Assembly: GCA_002786025.1 (NCBI GenBank)
Contig: NHNW01000040.1
Location: 327,088-391,087, forward strand
DNA length: 64,000 nt
From: Zasmidium citrigriseum
Taxonomy: Eukaryota > Ascomycota > Dothideomycetes > Mycosphaerellales > Mycosphaerellaceae
Reading direction: 5' to 3'
Shown here piece by piece: positions 22,250-32,480 of the stretch (positions are counted from its first letter, which is position 1; each line of letters begins with the position of its first letter). The notes beneath the pieces are model-generated. The model was given only the letters and a program-made list of their open reading frames with translations, was not told where the DNA came from and did not search any database. The translations under genes and the position numbers were made by a program.

Positions 22250-23726
22250 CTACTCTACCTATCCGCCTAATATACTACTCTCTAGCCGATACTACTACCT
22301 CTAGTAAGCCTCTCTAGTCGTAATATAGCTAATAACTAAGAGCCTAGTTATTAGACTACCCTAGCTACTAAGCGTAAGCCTTCTCCTACTCTATTTTATA
22401 AGGACGAGAAAAGATTCCGCTCTAAGGATACCTAGGAGGATATCGCCTACCTAAATATTAAGATTTAGAATAACCGCCCTCTTACTAAGGCTAAGAAAGG
22501 CTACTATAATACCTATATTACTAAGGCTTACGCTAAGCGCTACGCTACTACTACTAAGGCTAAGGATAATACTAAGAGTAAGGTTTAGGATAATAGCGAG
22601 CCTAAGAAGGAGATTAAGGAGGAGTTTAAGGAGGTAATTAAGGATAAGGATAGTAAAGATAAGGACGCCTCTAGTAGCGACGTTAAGGAGGATATCGATA
22701 ATAATACTAGTATTAAGGGAGAACTTCTCTCTATCTCCCTCTTCTACCTAAATGCCGCCTTAAGAAGCGCCTACTACGACGATAACCTCTACCTCCTTAA
22801 GCTACTAGTCGATAACGATACTAAGTCTCGTCGCCGCTATAAGGCCGCTAATAACCTAGCGCCCCTCTCTACTAGTAAGTCTAAGCTAGTACTCGCCTAT
22901 TCCTTATCTATATAGCTAGATACGACCTTCTACGCTCCTCCCTATAAGATAGCTCTCCCTAAGACTACTACTAAGGTATACTACGTCCTCTCTAAGTAGC
23001 GCTTAGCCGCTAAGTAGGCGCCTAACCGCTAGAAGGGTAAATTATTCGCCTCCCTTAGTCGCGCTATATTTAGGGTATATACTAGCGCTAAGCTAGCTAA
23101 ACTTAAGTTTAAGAACCTCTATAGTAGTAACGAGGTTATTCTTAAACTTAAGAGTAAGCTCTAGAACGTCTACTACCTCCTTAGTAAGGCTTAGCTCTAT
23201 AACTACCTTAACGCTCTCGATATAGTTAAAGACGACCTCCTCGCTATTAGTTAGTACCTTAACTCTAGTACCGACCTTACTAAAGAAGAGTAGGAGTACT
23301 ATAAGATTACTAACTCTAACCCTAACGCTATAGGTAAGCTTCTCGATAAGATTATTAACCGCCTAGTTAAGGGCCCTATCCCCCCTACTCTATCTAGTAA
23401 GATTAGTAAGTATAAGCTCCTTAATAATAAGAAAGATACCTTCTCTTCTAAGCGCTAGTAGTAGTCCTCCCCTCTATATTATACTCTTAACGTTAGTATC
23501 TAGTACGTTAAGAAGGTTATAGCTAACGAGACCGAGCGCCTTAAGAACTCGCTTAACTTCGACCTCTATAAGCTAGATTAGGCTAATAGGAAGTCTACCT
23601 AGTCTATTATTACTTAATATAGTAATAATATTATCTCCTATATTAAGAATATAATAGCTAGCCGCTATTAGTATAGGTCTATTTTTAGATTAGGCTATAC
23701 TTTTACCTTCTCTAAGGGGGTGTATT
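22250..23726 (+). pseudogene. Extra degenerate reading frame between RNase H and the 3' LTR
   Basis: After RNase H one plus-strand frame stays open for roughly 480 codons when RIP-type stops are read as mutated Gln/Trp. All stops noticed are TAG or TAA. The translation is rich in Lys, Asp, Glu and Ser (for example EPKKEIKEEFKEVIKDKD near 22600) with hydrophobic stretches later. It is not a repeat of gag or pol and I do not recognise it. Canonical Ty1/copia elements end soon after RNase H. It could be an env-position ORF, a captured host sequence or a nested remnant. The start is approximate because ATG codons become ATA under RIP. Confidence 0.6.
23714..23722 (+). other. Polypurine tract before the 3' LTR
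   Basis: AAGGGGGTG directly precedes the 3' LTR, the position required for plus-strand priming. It closely resembles the AAGGGGGAG tract of the left-edge element at 160-168. Confidence 0.7.
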
Positions 23727-23935
23727 AGCCTTATATAGGCTACCTAGGTAGGCCTATTATAGTATATTTTACTTTTAGAGGATTTAGTACTAGATATAGT
23801 ATATTCGGTGTTTTTATAGGTTTTTCGGCGTTTTTAGGTAGATAGGTGACCTCTGTATATAGTCACCGGCTAATACTACCTAAATACGATCATAGTTATT
23901 GTCTTATGCATATTAGTGTTAGTGCTCTTCTCACA
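23723..23935 (+). repeat. 3' LTR of the copia element (213 bp)
   Basis: It aligns base for base in length with the 5' LTR. Its inner ~120 bp are RIP-converted (TATTAG for TGTTAG, TTATATAGGCTACC for CCACACGGGCCACC). From about 23846 outward it keeps TpG and CpA (GGTGACC, GTCACC, CTTATGCATATTAG) where the 5' LTR is mutated. It ends in CACA followed by the target duplication. The two LTRs are complementary records of the original sequence. Confidence 0.92.
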
Positions 23936-23940
23936 GGTCA
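23936..23940. repeat. 5-bp target site duplication, right copy (GGTCA)
   Basis: It is identical to the five bases at 16756-16760 and abuts the CA end of the 3' LTR. Confidence 0.9.
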
Positions 23941-24237
23941 GGACCAATCGCCGGGTTGCCGACGCAGCGAGCTTTCTCGTTCAATGTTCTTCCGCCAATT
24001 GTACCAGCAACTCGTATCTTTGGGACATCATTGTGCCGGCATCGTGCGCCCCTCCCTCCACTGCGGGAGGTGGGCTGACGATTGATGATGGTGCTTGCCA
24101 TGGCAAAGGCTTATATTCAAGCAGTACCTGTCGATCTTCTGGCCAGGATAAGTTGCAGTTTCCTTTTCTATATCGCCACTGCTGCTTTACTTTCGATTGC
24201 CGACTACTGCTACACTGATCATTCCAGGTTGACGAAG
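23941..24237. promoter_or_regulatory. Promoter-bearing gap between the copia element and the dehydratase gene
   Basis: Only about 300 bp of unmutated sequence lies between the 3' LTR and the ATG at 24238, so the promoter of the dehydratase is next to the transposon. Short frames here show no domain. No clear TATA box is seen. Confidence 0.45.
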
Positions 24238-25637
24238 ATGGTGACGATTACGGGTGCCACGACGAGGGATGTCAGGTTTCCTGTGAGTCGTCAACGCTTC
24301 TCTGCTGGGTACCTCTTGCTGATGGAACGGTACAGACCTCCCTCGACAAGACCGGCAGCGATGCCATGAACGCCGCCGGCGACTACTCCGCCGCCTACTG
24401 CATCCTCCACACCGACTCCTCCCACAGCGGCCACGGCATGACCTTCACCATCGGCCGAGGCAACGAAATCGTCTGCCAGGCAATCTCCGCCCTCGCCGAA
24501 CGCGTTAAAGGCAAGAAGCTCGAAGACCTCGTAGCCGACTGGGGCAAGACCTGGCGCTACCTCGTCTCCGACTCGCACCTCCGCTGGATAGGCCCCGAAA
24601 AAGGCGTCATACACCTCGCGTTGGGGAGCTTGGTCAATGCGATTTGGGACCTTTGGGCGAAGGTCCTGGGGAAGCCGGTTTGGAGGATTGTGGCGGAGAT
24701 GACGCCCGAGGAGTTTGTGAGGTGTATTGATTTTCGGTATATTACGGATGCGATTACGCCGGAGGAGGCGGTGGAGATGTTGAGGGGGTTGGAGAGTGGG
24801 AAGGCAAAGAGGATGGAGGAGGCGGAGAGGAATCGGGCTGTGCCGGCTTATACGACTAGTGCTGGGTGGTTGGGGTATGGAGAGGAGAAGATGAAGGCCC
24901 TCTTACAAGAGACGGTCAACCAGGGATATCGACATTTCAAGTTGAAGGTTGGCACGAGTGTCGAGCAGGATAAGCAGAGACTGAGCATTGCGAGGAGTGT
25001 GATTGGGTATGACAAGGGGAACGTGTTGATGGTGGATGCGAATCAGGTGTGGAGTGTGCCGGAGGCGATTGAGTATATGAAAGAGTTGGCGGAGTTCAAG
25101 CCTTGGTTTATTGAGGAGCCGACTTCGCCGGATGATGTTTTTGGGCATAAGGCTATTCGCGAGGCGCTGAAGCCTTATGGGATTGGGGTTGCGACGGGCG
25201 AGATGTGTCAGAATCGGGTCATCTTCAAGCAACTTATCCAGCAAGGAGCCATCGACGTTTGCCAGATCGATGCTTGCCGTATGGGAGGCGTGAACGAGGT
25301 TCTGGCCGTGCTTCTGATCGCGAAGAAGTATGGAGTACCGATTGTACCACATTCTGGAGGCGTTGGACTGCCGGAGTACACTCAGCACTTGAGTACGATC
25401 GACTACGTTGTGGTATCTGGCAAGCTTTCTGTGCTGGAGTACGTGGATCATCTACACGAGCACTTCTACAACCCCTCGGTCATCAAGGACGGATATTACA
25501 CGACGCCGACGCAGCCTGGATACTCGGTGGAGATGAAGCCGGAGTCCATGGATCGATACGAGTTCCCTGGCAAGGAGGGCGTCAGTTGGTGGCGGAGTGA
25601 AGAGGCCAAGCCTATATTACAGGGAGAGAGGATATAG
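24238..25637 (+). CDS. L-fuconate dehydratase-like enzyme (enolase superfamily)
   Basis: Exon 1 (24238-24282) and exon 2 (24336-25637) flank a 53-nt intron, giving 448 aa. Splicing restores DVRFPTSLDKTGSDAMNAAGD at the N-terminus, typical of the L-fuconate dehydratase/ENOSF1 group. Active-site residues are visible: KLK pair (about 217 and 219), metal ligands D249 (DANQVW), E275 (IEEPTSP) and E304 (TGEMCQN), and the D327/H354 dyad (CQIDACRMGG, VPHSGG). The reaction is dehydration of a sugar acid such as L-fuconate to a 2-keto-3-deoxy acid, in the cytosol. Length matches the family (about 440 aa). L-rhamnonate or L-galactonate dehydratase is possible, but the N-terminal signature favours fuconate type. 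Confidence 0.93.
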
Positions 25638-26030
25638 TCGGATGCTGATGGAATCTCATGCATTCCGATGCAGTTTACGGTCAACTACCTCCTCTTCCTT
25701 CGGCCTGGAATCGTCTTGGCAAGCCAGATGACATCCACCGAGTCCCGAACAAGGATCTCGTTTGCCGTCCAGAGCTTCCGCTGGTGGTGCCAGTGTGTTT
25801 ACAGAGGCCTGACGAGAAATGTAAGAATTGAAGTCGGTTAGACACGCTAAAATTTGTCACTTAGGGCTGCATTTTAGGCAACCTATTGATCCTGTATGTT
25901 GTCGATGGTGATCATTTAGGGCTATTTTGACGTTAGTAGGGCCTTGACACCCTCTCGTTATATCTCGTTCTGTGCTTGGTTAGATTTTGGCTGTGCAAAC
26001 TTACCGCTTCCAAAAGCTGCAACGGTAGCA
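25638..26030. other. Intergenic, nothing recognised
   Basis: About 390 bp separates two plus-strand genes and should contain the 3' end of the dehydratase transcript and the promoter of the SnoaL-like gene. No repeat or RNA gene is seen. Confidence 0.35.
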
Positions 26031-26532
26031 ATGGCCTTTCAACCAGACTGTGAGTCTTCTTCCGAAACCGCGAAATGGCACTGACGTGCTATCTGCAGTC
26101 GCCGCCGTCTGCGAACATATCGCTCGCTCCTGGGCAGCCAGCTTCGTATCCAAAGACTACAAGATGTCGTCTCTCTTCACGCGAGAAGGAGTCTACACAG
26201 ACCATCCGTTCAGAGTCACCCGTCAAGGCAGACCAGCTATTGACAAACACGTCGAAGTCTGGCTCCGTGCAAACCCCGACTTCCACGTCGCCGAGATCGC
26301 GGCCATTTGGCCAACGCCCCAAGGCTGTGTGTTGAAGTATCTCGGGAAAGGCACCATGACGGGAGATCTTGCGGGTGTCTACAAGCCGAATGGGAAAGCT
26401 TTTGAGTTCTGGGGATACTGTGAGTTCGTGATCAGTAGGGAGGAGGGTTTGATTGAGAGGTTGGAGGAGGTTTATTGTAGGGATTATTGGGATTCGAAGG
26501 TTGATGGGTATAGGTTTGAGGCGAAGATATGA
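26031..26532 (+). CDS. SnoaL/NTF2-like small protein
   Basis: Exon 1 is 26031-26049 and exon 2 is 26099-26532, with a 49-nt intron (GTGAGT donor, CTGCAG acceptor), giving 150 aa. The predicted start MAFQPDF leads into AAVCEHIARSWAASFVSKDY. The fold signature is a small alpha+beta barrel: an N-terminal helix, then LFTREGVYTDHPF, RQGRPAIDKHVEVWL, FHVAEIAAIWPT and a C-terminal FEFWGYCEFVISREEGLIERLEEVY. SnoaL-like proteins include cyclases, isomerases and orphan proteins, so the reaction cannot be assigned. Without the intron a spurious GTG-initiated frame would be read. Confidence 0.82.
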
Positions 26533-26993
26533 GTTCATCTTGGTATTGAAGGTACAGCCCAGCCAATGCTGTGATGCTGTGCTCATTTTCCATCGGCCTT
26601 GAATCTCATCTCAGTCCTTTGCAATTATCAGTCCGTCTTCTCACGGTGGTAGTGGAAAAGTTCGACAAGTCGCCAAGTTCCGAGTCTGTTCGATTGGCAC
26701 TTGGCGCTTGGTGTCCAGGTCGAGACTCCTGTGTATGCGGATGATTAGCTCAGACGCCGTATATGTGTCCAAGGCGTGTGAGATGTGAGATGGGCGGTGT
26801 CCAAACAAGAGCTGAAGTCGTCGCGAGCATCGGTCTTTCTCCACCCCGTCTCCGTTCCTTCCTGCATGTGATTGGTCAGTTGGCCTTCAGCCCCCGGACA
26901 ACTTCCTTCAACACCTGTTCACGGTTGCCTTCCCCCAAACTTCCACAAGACGACATATGGCCAAAGAAGAGATGTGATCCTGACAATTGAAGG
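26533..26993. other. Intergenic upstream of the Zn2Cys6 gene
   Basis: About 460 bp without a supportable frame, presumably holding the promoter of the regulator. No repeat is visible. Confidence 0.35.
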
Positions 26994-29308
26994 ATGACGA
27001 AGCTAGTGCATCGCGTGCGAGCCTTCGCTCCCAAGACAAAAAGTGGCTGCCGGACATGTCGGTAAATTCCGCCCTAGTCCTTGACGTAAGTGAATGAATG
27101 CTAAGAGCGAGTAGTCTACGGCGAGTCAAATGCGACGAAACCAAGCCAAATTGCTTGAAATGCAAAGCAGGAGACCGAAAATGCGAGTGGTTCGACAGTG
27201 CGACTCCCACTCCTCCAAGTCAATCCCCAGAGAGCGACCAGAGCGAAAAACGCATCCTTCTACCAGCTCGAAAGGCGAACTTTGTCCCCGATCCTGCAAG
27301 TGCAGATATACAGCCCTCGTCCCTTGGCTTTGGACTAGATGAACGCGAACGGTCATCGTTGGGCTTCTTCATCAACAGAACCGCCCGAGATCTTGGCTAC
27401 TCGTTCCCATCCATTGAATGGATATCTCGATCACTTCAACTTGGCCATGAGGAGCCCTCTCTACGCTACGCAATGGCCGCGTTGGGCTCAATGCACCAGG
27501 CCCGGCGTGCATATACTCACACCTCAATGGTTGCAGTTGTTGACCACGGACATCTCAAGCATGCGCTCGACAGTTACGGCAAGGCCATGCTGTCATTGCG
27601 TCGACGCATCGAGGCTTGTTCCGTGAACGACAAAAGCCAAGCGACGAACATGATATTGCTCAGCTGCCTCCTATTCTTCTGTTTCGAGCAACTGCAAGGC
27701 GAGCAAGCTACCGCTTGTCTGCACATGCAAAAGGGACAACGAATCGTCAAGGAGCTGCTCGAGAGCCCAGACCCAGAGACACAGATTGAACCCTTTTTGA
27801 AAGCTACGTACAGCCTCTTCTCCGGATTCGAAGATATCAACTTCTCGATCTTCCAAAGTCAAGCGCCGATCCCAGGATACAGCATTGCGGACATAGCATA
27901 CAACATGCCAAGCTCATTCCGCAGTTTTGAAGAGGCTAACAGGTATTTGAAGCAGCTTGAGACAGCGCGAGTAAAGCTCAAGAAGGAGCTACTCATTCTA
28001 GCAGATCGAGCGCTTGAGACGCTCGAGACGCCACCCACAGACCCAGCAGTCATACTTTGCCTACAACACTGCTTGAGCCGATCGGTCGATATCAGCAATC
28101 GCGAAGATCTGACGAGGGACATCCATGCACTTCAATACGGGTATGATGCGTGGTTGTCAGCCTTTGGCAATACTACGAGAGAAGTTGGCGGCTCGTCTCA
28201 TGCGTGGGCAGTCATTCGAATGCAATGTCTGATCAGCCGCTTCAGTATTCGCACCACCAGAGAGCCCTCGGAGAAGGTATGCGATCTCTACGAGAACGAC
28301 TTCACTGAGGTACTGGACCTTGCCGAACAATGCCTTCTGGTCTATCCTTCCACCACCGACCTGCTGACTAGCCTGTCTGGGGTATTGAGTAACTCAGGAT
28401 ACGGCCTCGCTCTCAGTACAGACTTACTTCCTCATATTGCATTATGCGGATTCAAATCGCGGTGCTCCGCAACGAGGCTCAGAGCTATTAATCTTTTGAC
28501 CGTCGCAAATAAACACGATGGCGTCTATCAGAGTGCCATACTCGCAAGATTTGTTCGACGCCCGATGACTTGCGAAGTGGAGCGAGCCATGTTGCTTGGG
28601 TATTTCCCCGGTCCAGACGGCTTCGAAGCCAGTCAGATACCTGAGGAGGCACGAGTCGCCGATTCAGTCTTCGCACAAGTGAAGTATCGACCGCGATGCA
28701 TCAACATGATCTCCTGTCGCTACGCTTGCAATGAAGATGGAGAGTCAAGACTTGAGATCACAGAAGACATCTGTGACCTATTCACAGGCACCGATGTGTC
28801 CAGCACGACTTACGACATTCCGACCCCAAAGTCATGTCAGCAGGCTATCGCATATACGGGCACGGGATACATGATACCTTCACCTTCGTCCAGTGATCCC
28901 AGTGGACCGCAAAGCGAATCATCATGTCCCTCGGCAGATGCTGTTCAAAACTTCTTGCCCATGCATCCATTCCCAACGGAAAAGAAGGGCCCGACATACC
29001 TAGGCTATGGACAACTGTCTTCCGCCGATCGATCAGCACCTGCGAACATGCATCCGATGTTCTCGATGGGAAAGGACTCGAAGTATTCTCCATGGAAGCA
29101 ATATCCTGTAGCAGATTATGAGAGGAAACCGCCTTACTCCAATTGCTGGCCTTTGAAGAACTATCCCAAGTCGATAAGGATACCGGCTGGGTCGATGCCA
29201 GAGGGGCCGTCGAGAACGGAAGGGACTTTGCAGTCCGTCACGTCGAAAGGAAACATGACTCCTTCGGGCAAGAAGGCTGGGAGAATTCCGATCATGCACT
29301 GCCCTTGA
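26994..29308 (+). CDS. Zn2Cys6 fungal transcription factor
   Basis: Exon 1 (26994-27061) and exon 2 (27115-29308) flank a 53-nt intron that splits the zinc cluster, giving 753 aa. After splicing the six cysteines are C19, C22, C29, C36, C39 and C46 with spacing CX2CX6CX6CX2CX6C, the exact Zn2Cys6 binuclear cluster. The N-terminus is basic (MTKLVHRVRAFAPKTKSGC). The middle region (about 80-450) is helical, including a stretch of the fungal-specific regulator type (LRYAMAALGSMHQARRAYTHTS). The C-terminus is Ser/Pro/Thr-rich. It acts in the nucleus as a DNA-binding regulator. Its targets are unknown, but the flanking dehydratase, SnoaL and transporter genes are candidates by position. Confidence 0.93.
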
Positions 29309-29412
29309 AATGAGAGGCTGAGCAATAAACTCCACTTTGATCGCGAGTAGACGCTTGCTGGCGGCCTCTTTGGCTAGCTGCATCCACTGACGCTGTACAG
29401 CGAGGTGGGGCG

Positions 29413-29418
29413 TATAAA
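29413..29418 (+). promoter_or_regulatory. TATA box of the CorA-like gene
   Basis: TATAAA lies 45-50 nt upstream of the predicted ATG at 29463, in a region without coding frames. The spacing to the start is short but plausible for a fungal gene. Confidence 0.45.
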
Positions 29419-29462
29419 TTCAGCCTCACTTTCTCATGCAGTCTCTACCTCACATTTGCAAC

Positions 29463-31133
29463 ATGCTGGAAGCGTTCAAAACCACGCGGCTTCCAGTAGC
29501 CCGTGATGGGTTGCAAGGGGAATACTTCGCATCAGTTGAAGCTTGGCAATATCGAGAGGTCACTTAGCATAATCCTCTGATAATGTCCATGTGCTAACTA
29601 CCACAACAGGCTTCAGCCAAGAAAAATGAAGACTTGACTTTCAATCGCCTCTCAGCCAGTGAGACTGAAGATTGGGCGCGTCGAAAAGGTCGTTTCTCGC
29701 AGCCGTCCTCACCTAACGTCGAAGGAGGCTTCCGCTTGTTGCTCGCACAGGCTCAGTCCAACTTCCGTGCGACCATACCAGAGTCTCTCGCCTCTGTTAT
29801 AAACGCTCTAGGACTCCCAGCCTGTACGCTTGCTTCATTCCGACTGCCACATGGAGGATTCTCGATCCATTGCTTCCCTGAAGGTAGCAATATCGATGAC
29901 TGTGAGAGATTGAGTGCGTACCTGGCTCTCTGAGATTCAGTGCTCGGCCAGGGCAATAACAGCTCGACAGGCATCATTCTTCGAACACCCCAGAAGTGGG
30001 AATGCACCGTCGGCGGCTTGGCTATTACTCATGATTTCAGCACTGGGATTACCACAGCAATCAACTTTGGGTACATCTTCGAGCTAGATCAATACAGCCA
30101 CTCCTCGTCCCTAGAGTCCAAAGCCTTACGGGACTTCGTATCCAAGATCCGAGAGCATCGCTGTCTTTGGGCTCATCCGCTCTTCTTGCCGAATCTGTTC
30201 CTGGTGACACACGTCCTCCGCATGAGCGACTTCGTCTTGGAGGATCTAGACCAACAGGTGATACGACTGGAGTACTGTATCGGTGTCACAAAATCTGGTC
30301 GTTCTGGTCAACCGCATCTGGATTTTCCGGACGACAAAGAGCTCGCCGATCAGCAGATGCTGTACAGCGGGGATCAGATGCAGCGACACAACGCGAAAAG
30401 GCTGACGGAAGACATCAACGACCTGACGACGAAGCTCGAGTTCACCAGGTGCTCTCCGCAGTGGGATTGCAACTTCTCAATGTTCCTTTCGAAAGCGCTC
30501 GAGAAGTCGAAACGACTAAAGAAGTATCGAGGGACACCTGCTCAGTCCATACAGGAGACTCTCGAGTATATCCAGAACTACAGCGATGGCTTGGCCGAAG
30601 TTGTGCAGAGCTATCGTGCGAGGATGGCGTTGCAGCTGAATATTGTACGCCTCATTATTTCGATATCAAAGCTCAAGCTATCATTACTGACTACCTACAG
30701 CTCTACACATCGATTGCCCAAGACGACGGTCAAACCACCGCACGTCTCGCGGCATCTGCGGGCAAAGACAGCACGTCGATGAAGATCATCGCCCTGATCA
30801 CGGCCGCATATCTCCCAGGGACCTTCGTAGCGGTAAGCACATGTGGCTGAGATCTTTCTATCTGTCTCTAACCCCTGGTAGACGCTACTGAGCATGAACA
30901 TGTTCAACTGGAAGTTCAGCCAGGATAGCGATGTCTCGAAAGACTTCTGGATCTATTGGGCCATCACTCTACCGCTGACCATCGTGACACTAAGCGGCTG
31001 GGCGCTGTGGTGGAAATTCGAGAAGCGGCGGTTTGATAGAGATGTTCGGAAAGCAGTGCAGCAAGAGGCAAATTCGAGGAGTCGGATCTTCGAAGGGCTG
31101 AAGTCTCATGTCGTCGGCATTGCTGACAAGTAG
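29463..31133 (+). CDS. CorA-like divalent cation transporter (fungal type)
   Basis: A five-exon model (29463-29558, 29610-29883, 29941-30644, 30701-30832, 30882-31133) encodes 485 aa. The second intron (29884-29940, 57 nt) removes an in-frame TGA. The first donor (GTCACT) is weak, so the N-terminus is less certain. The C-terminal signature is the fungal CorA type: LYTSIAQDDGQTTARLAASAGKDSTSMK, then TM1 (about 386-408, ITAAYLPGTFVATLLSM) and TM2 (about 424-446, FWIYWAITLPLTIVTLSGWALWW). The GMN motif after TM1 is replaced by SMNMFNW, common in fungal relatives. Location is likely a membrane. Ion specificity is not evident. Confidence 0.85.
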
Positions 31134-31218
31134 GGCGCTGACACCTGTTGTGGTAGCAATCAAGAGCGGCCCTGATAATCTGGTCGGTGAGAGCACAAGT
31201 CTGGGTCGTCAGAACCTC

Positions 31219-32462
31219 TTATTCGGTGTGATGTGAGAAGTCGAAGTAACCATCACGTCGGTTCTGATATGTCTTTAAAGAGACCAGCTTTTCGAGCTGC
31301 CCGTTCAGCACTTTTGATGACCCTCCCAAGTGATGAATCAGTACTTGACTAGCCTGCTGGTCTTCGGTAAAATCGGCACACTGGAAGAAGCCTTTCCCGG
31401 GGCTATCCATATAGAAGTTTGGCGGTCTATTCAGGTCCACTATGAGTTCACCAAGTCGTCCTGAGGCACCCTCGACCGGACCGTCGCCTTCGTGTAGGGT
31501 GATGTTCTTGATGTATGAAAATGGGTACTCCATCTTGTAGCCGTGTGAGTTGCTTTGGATATAGTATGACATGCAGGCTTTCTCAGGAGAGTAGAAAATG
31601 ACCAGTTCCAATGTGCTTTGGCCAACTCGACGCCATGTACCGACCCGAAGCGAGAGACAGTGAAGGTGGTGAATGGCGAATAGTCCAGGTAGTGGATTCC
31701 GGCGGCGGATCGAGGATTCTGTTGGCGTAATGTGATCTAGGGACTCAAGGGCTTGATGTGGGTTTACGTAGCAGATTTCTCCAGTCGATTCCATGACAGT
31801 GACCTTTTGCGAGACGGTAAAAGGCTTGCTCCAGTCGATGTTTGCAAGAGCAGGATACTGTGCCAGCATGGTCTTCCAGTCGTGATTGATCTTCCCGTTT
31901 CCGGCTGCAGCTTGCTGTAACTGGGAATGATCTGATGGCTCGTTCAGGTTCAAAAGCAATTGCTGTTCAGCCTTAGCTTTGTACATACGTTCCTCTGCCC
32001 TCCGTTTCTGGTCCCATAAACTAGCTGACAGTTCCAGTGTCAATGGATGGATTTCTCGTGTCAGCAACTCGTAGCGATCTTCTTGACTGGCCAGCTCATG
32101 ACTTGAGGCTCGCACCGGAGGGTCGTGTTCGTCGTTGCGCTCGACTGCATTCTTAGCTGAAGAAGCATCGTTTGATGCTTCTATCAAGTCTCCGTCACCA
32201 CTGTCTGGGATCGGACCTGCGGAGAGACGCTCGCTGAACCCCTTCTGCTTCGCCGCGCGGTGTGTACACAGCTCTTCATGCTCCTGACAGTGATCTTTGT
32301 CTTTGTCGTGGAGGCGATACAGGTGACGGGTGGAAGAAGAGTGTTGCGTTGATATAAGATGAGGTGAGGTCGACTTCCCAGCATGGCAGGAACGTCAACA
32401 CGCGACCACAACCCAGACATCAGTTGCATACAACATCGATTCTTCACCTCAACGAACACCAT
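31219..32462 (-). CDS. Fungal protein with a partial C2H2-like finger and a conserved C-terminal domain, N-terminus unresolved
   Basis: One frame runs from the stop at 31219 up to about 32390, with no in-frame ATG upstream of residue-equivalent ERMYKAK. The upstream part encodes RHLYRLHDKDKDHCQEHEELC, which looks like the second half of a C2H2 zinc finger. The C-terminal domain is well formed: FAIHHLHCLSLRVGTWRRVG, then YKMEYPFSYIKNITL, NFYMDSPGKGFFQCADFTEDQQASQ and LEKLVSLKTYQNR. One candidate first exon starts at ATG 32462 and splices (74-nt intron) into this frame, but its acceptor is weak. The gene may be N-terminally truncated. I cannot name the family; a regulatory role is inference from the finger remnant. 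Confidence 0.6.
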
Positions 32463-32480
32463 CGATCAATTTGACCAGTC

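Larger units (their letters stand above)
16761..23935 (+). mobile_element. Full-length Ty1/copia LTR retrotransposon, inactivated by RIP
   Basis: The element is 7175 bp with 213-bp LTRs and a 5-bp GGTCA target duplication. The interior is nearly devoid of CpA and TpG while CpG is kept, so Gln and Trp codons have become TAG/TAA stops. Despite this the plus-strand order is readable: protease (LLDS near 18400), integrase with its C-terminal region (about 19180-19810), reverse transcriptase with FIDDIILAF near 20950, and RNase H (about 21450-21930). Protease-integrase-RT-RNase H order defines Ty1/copia rather than gypsy. Gag should precede the protease (about 17000-18350), but the zinc knuckle cannot be read because TGC and CAC would both become TAC. 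About 1.5 kb of additional frame follows RNase H. The element cannot be autonomous in this state. Confidence 0.95.

Noticed and set aside
26050..26098. GTG-initiated N-terminus of the SnoaL-like protein
   Set aside because: This stretch is the intron (GTGAGT...CTGCAG); the spliced ATG at 26031 gives a better N-terminus.
29940..30782. Separate 280-codon gene inside the CorA-like locus
   Set aside because: It begins with GTG in an intron and runs past the next donor; the exons join to one CorA-like protein.
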